Source of the DNA: Clostridia bacterium
Lineage (GTDB): Bacteria > Bacillota > Clostridia > Christensenellales > Aristaeellaceae
Assembly (NCBI GenBank): GCA_017481825.1
Contig: JAFUOR010000107.1
Location: forward strand, 1-38,316
Length of the DNA: 38,316 nucleotides
Reading direction: 5' to 3'
Shown: positions 1 through 8,541 of the stretch, piece by piece
How positions within the stretch are numbered: the stretch's first letter is position 1
Layout: each line of letters begins with the position of its first letter
The notes under the pieces: generated by a model
What the model was told of the DNA's origin: nothing
The model's database searches: none
The model's input: only the letters and a program-made list of their open reading frames with translations
Program-made: the position numbers and the translations under genes

Positions 1-596
<596 letters not shown>

Positions 597-1166
597 TCAG
601 GGAAGGGTCAGCAGCGTACGGGCATAGTCGATGGCCAGATTATCCGCCGCGCCCTCATTGGTATCCACATGCAGGGATTGCCTGCCGAAGAACAGATAGT
701 AATCCTCCGCCTTGCCCTCGGCGGTGTAGGCGACATGTTGGCTGGCGGCTCCTGTGCCGGAGGCGTGATCATAGATGCGCAGCCCCATGGGGGTACCCTC
801 AAGGGTGAAAACCTCGCCTGCATCCAGCAGCGCCTCGGGCAGGGGCACGAACCAGTCGGCGTAGGTTCCCACGGCAGAAGCGCTGACGATGTACAGGTCG
901 GACTGCTCCAGCGGCGCGCTGTCCATCATGGCGTGGGTGAAGGGGTGTACCTTGACCAGCTTAATGGCTTCTGCCCCGGTTTCTTCCAGCGCCAGGGCCA
1001 GCTCCTTGGTAGCGGAGACGGGGGCGTCAATGTAGAGAACGATCTTGTTTTCCGGCGCGGCATCCGTCAGAAAGGTGAAAATCCATCCCCAGATGAACAC
1101 GCTCAGCATCAGCCACATGAGCATCGCCGGAAGCAGATCAAACAGTGCCTTAATCGTTTTCTTCAT
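597..1166 (-). CDS. Membrane-anchored protein of unknown function
   Basis: A 189-residue protein with one strongly hydrophobic N-terminal segment (about residues 10-37) and no clear signal-peptidase site, so it is probably an anchored protein with a soluble domain outside the membrane. The soluble part contains stretches such as NKIVLYIDAPVSATKELA and QSDLYIVSAS, reminiscent of a small alpha/beta domain, but I do not recognise a named family. I chose the ATG at 1166 because GAGGTG lies about six bases upstream; an in-frame ATG at 1178 has no good site. It overlaps the end of the upstream gene by 17 bases, so the two are probably translationally coupled, and the galactanase follows after 21 bases. 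A link to galactan degradation is only suggested by the operon position. Confidence 0.7.
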   Translation of the reverse strand: MKKTIKALFDLLPAMLMWLMLSVFIWGWIFTFLTDAAPENKIVLYIDAPVSATKELALALEETGAEAIKLVKVHPFTHAMMDSAPLEQSDLYIVSASAVGTYADWFVPLPEALLDAGEVFTLEGTPMGLRIYDHASGTGAASQHVAYTAEGKAEDYYLFFGRQSLHVDTNEGAADNLAIDYARTLLTLP

Positions 1167-1644
1167 CCTGCACCTCATAGGCTGTGATAAACTTCCGCAC
1201 CGTCAGGATGCGTACGGGCGTGCCGCTGGGCGGCAGCTCCTCGGCCAGGCGCACATTCAGGTTGAAGGTGCGCTGCTCCGTGCCGTCCGTCAGGGCCGCC
1301 TTATAAAATGTAACGCTGTGAGGAATGCGGAAGCGCTGCGCGCCAATGGTCAGCACGCCCTGAGCCTCCTCGGGCTCGCCCTGCACAATGCCTGCAACGT
1401 GCTCGGCTTCGGCCCGGGCAGGAGCGTAAATAAACCACAGCGTCAGGATCGCCGTCCATCCCGCCAGGGTGGACAGCGCAATGACCGCCGCCAGCAGCGT
1501 GTCCGAATTGCCTGTGTCCACCATACAGCAAAGGATGATGCAGATGACCAGCGCAATCCCCAGGGTCAGGCCGGCAACTGCCAGACTGCGCCTGGCGCGC
1601 AGCTTCCAGCGCTGGGCATCCTGGGGAGAATACAGCTGTTTCAT
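1150..1644 (-). CDS. Two-helix membrane protein of unknown function
   Basis: A 164-residue protein with a charged N-terminus (MKQLYSPQDAQRWKLRARR), two hydrophobic helices (about residues 20-42 and 50-72) and a C-terminal soluble beta-rich domain of about 85 residues (IGAQRFRIPHSVTFYKA and onward). No catalytic motif is visible and I do not recognise the family. The ATG at 1644 has AAGGA about nine bases upstream and lies just downstream of a consensus-like promoter, so the longer frame starting near 1761 is not used. First gene of a probable leftward operon with the next membrane protein and the GH53 enzyme; its last codons overlap the next start. Confidence 0.7.
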   Translation of the reverse strand: MKQLYSPQDAQRWKLRARRSLAVAGLTLGIALVICIILCCMVDTGNSDTLLAAVIALSTLAGWTAILTLWFIYAPARAEAEHVAGIVQGEPEEAQGVLTIGAQRFRIPHSVTFYKAALTDGTEQRTFNLNVRLAEELPPSGTPVRILTVRKFITAYEVQDEEND

Positions 1645-1671
1645 GGAAATATTCCTTTCACTTTTTTGCAC

Positions 1672-1700
1672 ATTATAGCACACTTTTATGGTATTGACAA
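1672..1700 (-). promoter_or_regulatory. Sigma-A promoter of the GH53 operon
   Basis: On the minus strand TTGTCA (1700-1695) is followed by a 17-base spacer and a perfect TATAAT (1677-1672). It lies 28 bases upstream of the chosen start at 1644. The -35 element overlaps almost completely with that of the divergent promoter. Confidence 0.85.
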
Positions 1701-1722
1701 GCTGATGGATTCGTGCGATAGT
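1694..1722 (+). promoter_or_regulatory. Promoter of the GH13 gene, sharing its -35 with the divergent promoter
   Basis: Perfect TTGACA at 1694-1699, spacer of 17, then GATAGT at 1717-1722 (four of six consensus positions). It is 41 bases upstream of the GH13 start. The seven bases TTGACAA at 1694-1700 serve both strands. Confidence 0.65.
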
Positions 1723-1763
1723 ATGGTTGAAGCGGAATATGGACGAAAGAAGGCCTCCCATAA

Positions 1764-3395
1764 ATGAAACGTTTGATCTGCATGCTCATGGTTCTGATGA
1801 CGGCGTTTTCCTGCGCGCTGGCGGAGGATGAATTCTATTTCAAGCAGTATCCCCTGGCCGAAAACGGCGAGGCGATTGTCAACGATGTGACCTTCTATGG
1901 CGAGGGCAGCATTGATGACAACAACCGCGTCTTCTACGAGATTTTCGTCGGCTCCTTTTCCGATTCCAACGGGGATGGTATCGGCGATTTGCGGGGCATC
2001 ATCAACCGGATGGACTACCTCAACGACGGCGATCCGGATTCCGGCCTGAGCCTGGGTGTGGAGGGTATCTGGCTGACGCCTGTTTTTCTCTCTCCTTCCT
2101 ATCATAAATACGATGTGGCGGATTTCTACACCATCGATCCGGATTTCGGCACGATGGACGACCTCAAGGAGCTCATCGCCCTGTGCCATGAGCGGGACGT
2201 GAAGCTGATTCTCGACCTGCCCATCAACCACACCAGCACCGAAAACCGCTGGTTCAGGAACTTTCTGAACTCCCACCGGCTGAACAATCCGGGCAACACC
2301 TATTACGATTTCTATTCCTGGCAGACCGCGGATGAGGCCACGCCCAAGGGCCGCCACTTCGCCCGCGCCGCCGGGACGGATCTGCTCTACGAGGCCAATT
2401 TCTCCGACAGCATGCCCGAACCTGACTTTGACAATGTCCTCGTCCGCCAGACGATGCTGGACGTGGCGCTGTACTACCTCGATCTGGGTGTGGATGGCTT
2501 CCGCTTTGACGCAGCCAAGTACATCTACTACGGCGACAATGCCGCCTGCGTGGATTTCTGGAGCTGGTACATCGGCGAGCTGCGCAAGGTCAGGAGTGAT
2601 GTGTACACCGTGGCAGAGGTCTGGGACGGAGATGGTGTGATCGATCAGTACCTGACCGTGACCAGCTGCTTCAACTTCACCACCAGCCAGACCAGCGGCC
2701 TGATTGCGGAAACCGCCAAGGCTGGCGACGTGAACCGCTTTACGGCTTACATTGACCAGCACCTGGAGCATCTGGACAGCCTGGGCAGTCATGCTCTGAG
2801 CACGCTGTTCATCTCCAACCACGATATGGACCGAAGCGCCGGCTATCTGACGATGGCAAGCGGCAACGGCAAGATGGCGGCGAGCCTGTACCTGCTCTCT
2901 CCTGGTTCTCCCTTCATCTACTATGGCGAGGAAATTGGGCTGCGCGGATCCCGCGGCGGCTCCAACACCGATGCGAACCGCCGCCTGGCGATGCTCTGGG
3001 GCGATGGGGATACCGTTGCCAATCCCGAGGGAGCCACCTATGCGGCCAACAAGCAGACGCCCTATTCCGTGAAGGATCTGTTCCCCATGGCCGACAGCAT
3101 GTACAATCACTACAAGCAGCTGATCATGATCCGCAAGGCGAATCCTGAAATTGCCCGCGGCGACTACACGGCGCTGTCCTTTGCCGATACGAAGGTGGGC
3201 GGCTTTACTGCTGCCTGGAACGGCAGTACCGTTGCCGTGCTGCACAACACCACAGGCCGTACCATCACGGTGGATTTGAAGGACGCGACGGATATCGCCT
3301 TCACCACTGTTGCGGCCTGTGTGGGCGTGGGTACCTGCACGCTGGAGGGTACAGCGCTCACCCTGGAGGGGCAAACCAGCGTGGTGCTCAGGTAA
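1764..3395 (+). CDS. Secreted GH13 alpha-amylase-family glycosidase
   Basis: A 543-residue enzyme with an N-terminal signal sequence (residues 1-20, ending CALA before EDEFYF). All four GH13 signature regions are present: region I DLPINH (151-156), region II GFRFDAAKY with nucleophile D249, region III VAEVW with acid/base E285, and region IV FISNHD with D354. Early FYEIFVGSFSDSNGDGIGDL is the usual barrel start of oligo-1,6-glucosidase, neopullulanase and amylase-like members, and a small C-terminal beta domain follows from about residue 455. It probably acts outside the cell on alpha-glucans; exact linkage preference cannot be read from sequence. A cysteine four residues before the likely cleavage site might also serve as a weak lipobox. 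It is monocistronic, with its own promoter and a strong terminator. Confidence 0.93.
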   Translation: MKRLICMLMVLMTAFSCALAEDEFYFKQYPLAENGEAIVNDVTFYGEGSIDDNNRVFYEIFVGSFSDSNGDGIGDLRGIINRMDYLNDGDPDSGLSLGVEGIWLTPVFLSPSYHKYDVADFYTIDPDFGTMDDLKELIALCHERDVKLILDLPINHTSTENRWFRNFLNSHRLNNPGNTYYDFYSWQTADEATPKGRHFARAAGTDLLYEANFSDSMPEPDFDNVLVRQTMLDVALYYLDLGVDGFRFDAAKYIYYGDNAACVDFWSWYIGELRKVRSDVYTVAEVWDGDGVIDQYLTVTSCFNFTTSQTSGLIAETAKAGDVNRFTAYIDQHLEHLDSLGSHALSTLFISNHDMDRSAGYLTMASGNGKMAASLYLLSPGSPFIYYGEEIGLRGSRGGSNTDANRRLAMLWGDGDTVANPEGATYAANKQTPYSVKDLFPMADSMYNHYKQLIMIRKANPEIARGDYTALSFADTKVGGFTAAWNGSTVAVLHNTTGRTITVDLKDATDIAFTTVAACVGVGTCTLEGTALTLEGQTSVVLR

Positions 3396-3405
3396 ATGAC
3401 TCCTT

Positions 3406-3432
3406 AACCAGTCAGAAATGACTGGTTTTTTG
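3406..3432 (+). terminator. Rho-independent terminator after the GH13 gene
   Basis: Nine-base stem AACCAGTCA (3406-3414) and TGACTGGTT (3419-3427) with a four-base loop GAAA, followed by a run of T residues. Confidence 0.9.
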
Positions 3433-3514
3433 TTGTTTCTTCGATCGTGCGGCAGGAGTAAGCCTTGTCAGCACTGAATTAGAAATGGTGAAATCCAGAA
3501 AGTGGGGGATCGTT

Positions 3515-4543
3515 ATGACAAGGATGTGTCGAATTCTGATTGCCGTAGTGCTGCTGCTTTGCATCCCTGTTGCCGCCTGCGCGGCGCCTACGGAAGCGGA
3601 AGCATACCAACGGATGATAGCGCTCCGGGGCGAATTCTACGAAGGCCGTTCGTGGACGAATGCAAATTATTACGGCTGGTCAGGCGGATATTTTTCAGGT
3701 GGCTATGGCTGCGCAGGCTTTGCGTTCCGGCTCAGCGATGAAGCCTTTGATGGCTACCGGGCCAAGGTTTCTGAGGAAATTGACTACGACTCGCTGCGTG
3801 TGGGCGATATCCTGAGGATCAATGATGACACCCATAGCGTTGTGATCATGGAGAAACACAGCAGCTACGTGGTTATTGCCGAAGGAAATTACAATAGCTC
3901 CATTCACTGGGGACGTACGCTGAATAAGAGCAAGGTGGAAAGCTCTGATTATGTCATGACCCGATATCCCTCCAATGCTGATCCGACAAGCGGCGCATGC
4001 GGCGTGGCGGCAGAATGGAGCTATGCAGACGGTGTCTTGAATATCACAGGCAGCGGTGCTCTGTGGAATTTTAAGAGCGTTTTCGGCAATGGCCGCCTGG
4101 ATGCGCCGTGGGCGCCCTTTGCCGGCAGCATCACAACGGTAAATGTTGACAGCGGCATTACAGGAATAGGCTACGGCTCCTTTGCAGATTGCTCAGGACT
4201 TGCAGATGTGTATTTTGACGGAACAGCAGCGCAGTGGGAGCAGGTCGGCATCGACAGCGCCAATGATCCGCTGCTGGCTGCGGCCATCCATACGGCGGAG
4301 CAGACGTTTGACAACCTGGCAACGGTGAACCTTCCTGCAGGGCTGACGGTGATTGAGAAGGAAGCTTTCATGGGTACGGATGTTGAGAAGGTGGTTATTC
4401 CTGATGGCTGCCAGCAGATTCAATCCAGAGCCTTTGCAAATTGCAGCAGTCTGCAGGTGATCTATCTGCCGAGCACGACGCAGGTTGCAGAGGACGCTTT
4501 TGAAGGCAGCGGAAACGTGACGGTCATCTACACGGATCAGTAA
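3515..4543 (+). CDS. Secreted NlpC/CHAP-like cysteine-peptidase domain protein with BspA-type leucine-rich repeats
   Basis: A 342-residue secreted protein. Residues 1-23 form a signal peptide (hydrophobic stretch ILIAVVLLLCIPVAA). Residues about 30-155 resemble an NlpC/P60 or CHAP papain-like fold: GYGCAGFAF with C66, then DDTHSVVI with H107, then EGNYNSSIHWGR as a possible source of the third catalytic residue. Residues about 165-342 show BspA/LRR_5-type repeats with the recurring pattern 'I..G.F.DCS.L..V' and 'AFANCSSLQVIYLP'. The combination suggests a surface or secreted protein that cleaves peptide or amide bonds, perhaps in peptidoglycan, and binds through its repeats; activity is inferred. 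I chose ATG 3515, which has a G-rich site (GGGGG) about seven bases upstream, over the ATG at 3485. Confidence 0.7.
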   Translation: MTRMCRILIAVVLLLCIPVAACAAPTEAEAYQRMIALRGEFYEGRSWTNANYYGWSGGYFSGGYGCAGFAFRLSDEAFDGYRAKVSEEIDYDSLRVGDILRINDDTHSVVIMEKHSSYVVIAEGNYNSSIHWGRTLNKSKVESSDYVMTRYPSNADPTSGACGVAAEWSYADGVLNITGSGALWNFKSVFGNGRLDAPWAPFAGSITTVNVDSGITGIGYGSFADCSGLADVYFDGTAAQWEQVGIDSANDPLLAAAIHTAEQTFDNLATVNLPAGLTVIEKEAFMGTDVEKVVIPDGCQQIQSRAFANCSSLQVIYLPSTTQVAEDAFEGSGNVTVIYTDQ

Positions 4544-4599
4544 GTGCCTGTGCGCCCCTTGCTGAAAGGATCAAGGATCATCTGAAAGGAACTGCTCTT

Positions 4600-5469
4600 A
4601 TGAAACGCGCACGCATGATGCTCATTGCCTCCATGACCATTTTTGGTACGATTGGTCTGTTTGTGCGAAACATACCAGTCACCTCCGGCGAGCTGGCGCT
4701 GTACCGGGCGGTCATGGCGGCGGTGATGGTGGGCGGGTATCTGCTGGTGACAAAGCAGAAACTCCCGCTGAGAAGCATTGGTAAAATGCTGCCCCTGCTG
4801 CTGCTTTCCGGCGCGGCGATGGGTGTGAACTGGATACTGCTCTTTGAGGCATACAAGTATACCACCGTGTCCGTGGCGACGCTGAGCTACTATTTCGCCC
4901 CGGTGATCGTGACGGCGGTCTGCCCCTTCCTGTTCCGCGAGCGGCTGACGGGAAAGCAGATCATCTGCTTTGTCATGTCCACCATCGGCCTGGTGATGAT
5001 CACGGGCATTGGCGAGGTGGGCAAGAGCGGCACGGATATGATCGGCATCCTCTTTGGGCTGGGCGCTGCGGTGTTCTACGCTGCGGTGATCCTGCTCAAC
5101 AAGTACATCCGGGGTGTGGAGGGCATCCACCGGACGCTGCTGCAGTTCGTGGCGGCGATCGTCACGCTGATCCCCTATGTGGCCCTGACCAGCGGCGTTA
5201 CCCTCGGTGCGATGGACGGCACGGGCTGGCTGTGCCTGCTGATTGTCGGTCTGGTGCATACGGGCGTAACGTATTGCATGTATTTCTCCTCCCTCAAGGA
5301 GCTGCCCGGGCAGAAGGCCGCCATCCTCAGTTACATCGATCCGCTGGTGGCGGTGTTGGTGTCCGTGCTGCTGCTCCATGAGCGCATGACGGTGTGGCAG
5401 ATTCTGGGCGGCGCGCTGATTCTGGGCTTCACGCTCTGGAATGAGATTGCGCCAAAGGAAAAAGAATAG
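4600..5469 (+). CDS. DMT-superfamily transporter (EamA family)
   Basis: A 289-residue integral membrane protein with about ten hydrophobic helices in two EamA repeats. The first repeat begins MKRARMMLIASMTIFGTIGLFVR. The second, from about residue 145, contains LFGLGAAVFYAAVILLNKY and ends near the characteristic helix pair around 'ILSYIDPLVAVLVSVLLL'. Members export or import small metabolites such as amino acids, sugars or nucleosides; the substrate cannot be told here. The start has GAAAGGA about ten bases upstream. It lies 56 bases after the LRR protein with no terminator between, so read-through is possible. It ends at a hairpin shared with the convergent GH2 gene. Confidence 0.88.
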   Translation: MKRARMMLIASMTIFGTIGLFVRNIPVTSGELALYRAVMAAVMVGGYLLVTKQKLPLRSIGKMLPLLLLSGAAMGVNWILLFEAYKYTTVSVATLSYYFAPVIVTAVCPFLFRERLTGKQIICFVMSTIGLVMITGIGEVGKSGTDMIGILFGLGAAVFYAAVILLNKYIRGVEGIHRTLLQFVAAIVTLIPYVALTSGVTLGAMDGTGWLCLLIVGLVHTGVTYCMYFSSLKELPGQKAAILSYIDPLVAVLVSVLLLHERMTVWQILGGALILGFTLWNEIAPKEKE

Positions 5470-5476
5470 TCCAGCA

Positions 5477-5518
5477 AAAGACCGCCGCGAAGCTCATACA
5501 GAGTTCGCGGCGGTCTTT
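5477..5518. terminator. Bidirectional terminator between EamA transporter and GH2 gene
   Basis: A perfect 15-base stem (AAAGACCGCCGCGAA at 5477-5491 and its complement at 5504-5518) with a 12-base loop. A/T ends on both sides suit termination from either direction. Confidence 0.85.
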
Positions 5519-5523
5519 CATGT

Positions 5524-7779
5524 TCACTTTATCCGGATTTTGTTGAGGCCGCCGTTCATCGCCAGCAGCTCCTCCTTGGTAAAGCTGATGCCCACCATCG
5601 GCAGCATGCTGGTGATGCGCAGCACGGTGAAGCCCCGGGCCATCTTGATCAGATCAGGCAGCATGGCAAGGTCGAGCCCCTTCTTGGCCCCGCCCTTCTT
5701 CGGGCTGCCAGACTGCTTTTTCATCATACCCAGCAGGAATCGGGCCAGCCAGGCCTTGCCCCGAAGGGTGCCCATCACGTCGCCCAGGGTGCTGTTCAGG
5801 GAGCAGAAACCCTTTTCTTCGGTGATATCGAACCAGTTGAGTACCGCACCCTGCTCCCGCAGCACATAGTCCGGGTTCATCTCAGCGACCTTGCGCAGCG
5901 TGCTTTCGTCGCGGTAATCGCCTGCTACGGCTACGAGGGTTGATTCACCTCTGTTGGGCACATCAAAGCGGAAAAAATGATCTTCCGCCGTTTTCCGGCC
6001 AAGGCTTTTGCCATTCACCAGCAGCTCCACTTCGGGTTGGTTGGAGTACACGGTGACCTTCGTCACATCCTCCATGCGGTCAATGTAGCGCTTGCCGCAG
6101 ATGTGCACGAAGGGATCAGCGCTCAGCCAGGCCTTATAGGCGTAGAAGGCGTCCTTTTTGTATTTCCGGTCAAAGGTGATCAGCCCCTTGTGATTCTGTC
6201 CGTTCTCGCCGCCCTCGGCACGGGCGTCCGCGCCGAAGTCAAACATGTTCCACACATGGGTGGCCCAGAGGTAGGGCCGGGAGAAGAACTGCCTGATGAG
6301 TTCCTCGTGGTAGTGGGCCTGGTACTCCTCGGAGTAATCCCCCTGTCGGGGAGTGGAGTTGTGCCAGTTGAGGGCCTCGCAGCCATATTCGGAGCAGCCG
6401 ATGGGCGTGTCCGGGTACTTCTTGTGGAAGCGGTCGAACCAGGGGCCGTTATCCGCCGTGTCGCCGCCGTACCAGCCGAAGTAGTGATTGTAGCTCACCA
6501 CATCGGGGATGCGCACGTAGGCCTCGTCCATGCTGCACATGGTGATGCAGGCCATGGTGGTGAGACGGGTTTTGTCCATTTTGTGGCAGAGGTCGTTGAG
6601 CAGGCGGTGGTTTTCGATCAGGTCGGGATCCTTCGCGCCGTCCATGGTGATCTCGTTGGACAGTCCCCACACGACGATGGAGGGGTGATTGTAGCACTGC
6701 GTGATCAGCTCGTGCATCTGCTGGAGGGTATTCTGGCGTCCCGTGGCCATATGGCGGGAGATGTAGGGAATCTCCGCCCAGACCACCATGCCGCGCTCGT
6801 CGCACAGGTCGTAGAAATACTGATCATGCTGGTAGTGCGCCAGGCGGATGGTGTTTGCGCCCATCTCGCAGATGAGGTCGATATCCTCCCGGTGATGCTC
6901 CGGCAGCAGCGCGTTGCCGATGCCCAGGCGATCCTGATGGCGCGACACACCTCGCAGAGGATAGGCGCGCCCGTTGAGGAAGAAGCCCTTTTCCGGGTCG
7001 ATGCGGAAGCTGCGGCAGCCAAACCGGGCGGAAACCGCATCAATGGCCTCGCCCCCGCGCAGCAGGGTCGCCTCCGCCGTGTACAGATAGGGGTCCTTCA
7101 CACCGTCCCAGAGGTGCACATCCCTGATGACCAGCGTGGTTTCGCAGGCGGTGGAGGATGCTTCCGCCACGCTCTGCCCTTCGGCGTTCAGGAGGCGGAT
7201 GCGGATCATGTCCCCGGGCTGCATGCCCGTCGGCGCCGTTCGGACGGTGACGGCAGCATCCGCGCCCTTGACCTCCGGGGTCACATGGATGCCGGGTGTG
7301 CCGTGGTCGTCCAGCGCGAAGTGCGCTTCATCCACGGCAATGAGGCTCACGTCGCGGTACAATCCGCCGTAGAAGGTGAAGTCCGCCGTTTGGGGGTAGA
7401 CGTGGTCATTGGGCGCGTTATCCACGATGATGGCGAGGCAGTTTTCCTCCCGCAGCGCCGCCGTGAGCTCCACGCGCCAGGTGGAATAGCCGCCGTCATG
7501 GTGGGCGAGATGCTGCCCGTTCAGGTACACGTCGGCGGAGGAGTTCGCGCCGCGGATTTCGAGGTAGTGCTTTGTGCTGCCAGGCAGATCGGCACGGTTG
7601 AACTGCCTGGCATAGCAGCAGCTCCCTCGGAAGTAGTCATTGCCGCCGTCCTGACCATCGGTGGCATTCCAGGTGTGGGGCAGGGTGACGGTTTCCCAGT
7701 CAGCGGGCAGGGCAGCAGGTGCTGCGGCGCAGTCCTTGCGGAAGCGCCAGCGGTCGTTGATATTGAGAATGTGACGCAT
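5524..7779 (-). CDS. GH2 beta-galactosidase-family glycosidase
   Basis: A 751-residue intracellular enzyme without signal peptide. Residues 1-145 are the jelly-roll sugar-binding domain (LPHTWNATDG, DVYLNGQHLAHHDGGYS), 150-265 the immunoglobulin-like domain, and 266-560 the TIM barrel with RGVSRHQDRLG, GANTIRLAHYQHD, acid/base E376 in WGLSNEI and nucleophile E464 in GCSEYGCEA. A further beta domain (VYSNQPEVELLVNGKSLG) follows. The last 110 residues contain a Lys/Gly-rich linker (KKQSGSPKKGGAKKG) and a helical tail ending KIRIK, an extension I cannot assign. It likely hydrolyses beta-galactosides, for example galacto-oligosaccharides released by the GH53 galactanase. Start at 7779 has AAGGAG upstream; expression from the divergent promoter at 7809-7837. 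Confidence 0.92.
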   Translation of the reverse strand: MRHILNINDRWRFRKDCAAAPAALPADWETVTLPHTWNATDGQDGGNDYFRGSCCYARQFNRADLPGSTKHYLEIRGANSSADVYLNGQHLAHHDGGYSTWRVELTAALREENCLAIIVDNAPNDHVYPQTADFTFYGGLYRDVSLIAVDEAHFALDDHGTPGIHVTPEVKGADAAVTVRTAPTGMQPGDMIRIRLLNAEGQSVAEASSTACETTLVIRDVHLWDGVKDPYLYTAEATLLRGGEAIDAVSARFGCRSFRIDPEKGFFLNGRAYPLRGVSRHQDRLGIGNALLPEHHREDIDLICEMGANTIRLAHYQHDQYFYDLCDERGMVVWAEIPYISRHMATGRQNTLQQMHELITQCYNHPSIVVWGLSNEITMDGAKDPDLIENHRLLNDLCHKMDKTRLTTMACITMCSMDEAYVRIPDVVSYNHYFGWYGGDTADNGPWFDRFHKKYPDTPIGCSEYGCEALNWHNSTPRQGDYSEEYQAHYHEELIRQFFSRPYLWATHVWNMFDFGADARAEGGENGQNHKGLITFDRKYKKDAFYAYKAWLSADPFVHICGKRYIDRMEDVTKVTVYSNQPEVELLVNGKSLGRKTAEDHFFRFDVPNRGESTLVAVAGDYRDESTLRKVAEMNPDYVLREQGAVLNWFDITEEKGFCSLNSTLGDVMGTLRGKAWLARFLLGMMKKQSGSPKKGGAKKGLDLAMLPDLIKMARGFTVLRITSMLPMVGISFTKEELLAMNGGLNKIRIK

Positions 7780-7808
7780 AACGATTCTCCTTTGATGGTG
7801 CTTCTATG

Positions 7809-7837
7809 ATTATACATGCTTTGCCGCCTTTGCGCAA
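7809..7837 (-). promoter_or_regulatory. Promoter of the GH2 gene
   Basis: Minus-strand TTGCGC (7837-7832), 17-base spacer, perfect TATAAT (7814-7809). The -35 lies in the palindrome TTGCGCAA (7830-7837) that also forms the -35 of the rightward promoter. Confidence 0.75.
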
Positions 7838-7858
7838 TGGGCCTGCATGTGCTATAAT
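7830..7858 (+). promoter_or_regulatory. Promoter of the ATC-hydrolase-family gene
   Basis: Plus-strand TTGCGC (7830-7835), 17-base spacer, perfect TATAAT (7853-7858), 33 bases upstream of the start codon at 7892. Confidence 0.75.
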
Positions 7859-7891
7859 GGGGCGAAGCGCTGCGGCGAAGGAGAGATGATC

Positions 7892-8496
7892 ATGGCAAAG
7901 AACCACCTGGGCTATTCGTTTGTTTTCAGGGGATTCCGCAAGGTGTTGGAGGAACAGTACGGCTCCCGGGCTGCGCTTCTTTGGGAGAAGGCCAATGAGC
8001 ACTATGCTGCGCTGAAAAAGGCGCATCCGATGATCAGCCAGGACGGCAAAATGATGATCCTCCCCGCAGCGGCGCTGTACATGGCCATGAAGCCCCATGA
8101 CCCGGCGCATGCGCTGCCGCTGCTGACGGCCTACGGGCAGCGCATGGGTGAGAAGATTGCCAGGGTCATCCACAGCGTGACCTCCATTCCGGGGGCGCCG
8201 GAGCTGCTGTGGCACAACATGCCTGCCCTCATGCGCAAAATGAGCAGCCGGAGAAGGGCTATTCCCGCTGCATCGTCAGCGAAACGCTGGAGTTGGTGGG
8301 CGTCGATATCCTGGCCTGTCCCCTGTGCGATGACGCATCAGCGCTGGGGCTGCCCGAGGTGGCGCAGGTGGTCTGCGCGATGGACAAGGCGTACATGACC
8401 GGGTTCCGGCATATTCAATACACCCGCACGACCTCCGTGGCCGAGGGCGCGCCCTGCTGCGATTATCGGCTGCGCTACGATAAAAATAAGAAATGA
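7892..8496 (+). pseudogene. L-2-amino-thiazoline-4-carboxylate hydrolase-family gene with a frameshift
   Basis: Two overlapping frames together make one protein of about 200 residues. The first, from ATG 7892 (AAGGAG eight bases upstream), reads MAKNHLGYSFVFRGF to ALMRKM near 8242. The second continues from 8242 with EQPEKGYSRCIVSETLEL to the stop at 8496. The second part carries the pattern of the ATC hydrolase family (PF14196-like): a conserved Cys cluster CPLCDD, an Arg-Thr turn and a C-terminal CDYRLRY. Joining them needs a -1 shift, equivalent to a lost G in ATGGAG. No good slippery heptamer or stimulatory structure is evident, so decay or an assembly error is more likely than programmed frameshifting. 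Promoter, ribosome binding site and terminator look intact, which argues for a recent lesion. Confidence 0.7.
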
Positions 8497-8505
8497 GCAT
8501 GCAAA

Positions 8506-8534
8506 AGCTGCACCTGGGGAGATGAGGTGCAGCT
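8506..8534. terminator. Bidirectional terminator between the ATC-hydrolase-family gene and the serine hydrolase
   Basis: Stem AGCTGCACCT (8506-8515) with AGGTGCAGCT (8525-8534), nine-base loop, T-rich on the right side and AAAA on the left side. Confidence 0.88.
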
Positions 8535-8541
8535 CGTTTTG

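Noticed and set aside
1686-3374. A 562-codon minus-strand frame opposite the GH13 gene
   Set aside because: Opposite a complete GH13 enzyme and overlapping the divergent promoters; a shadow.
5977-7809. A 610-codon plus-strand frame opposite the GH2 gene
   Set aside because: The GH2 frame has both catalytic Glu motifs and a ribosome binding site; this frame has neither and runs through the promoter region.
8239-8246. Programmed -1 frameshifting in the ATC-hydrolase-family gene
   Set aside because: The site CAAAATG is not a canonical slippery heptamer and no strong hairpin follows at the right distance.
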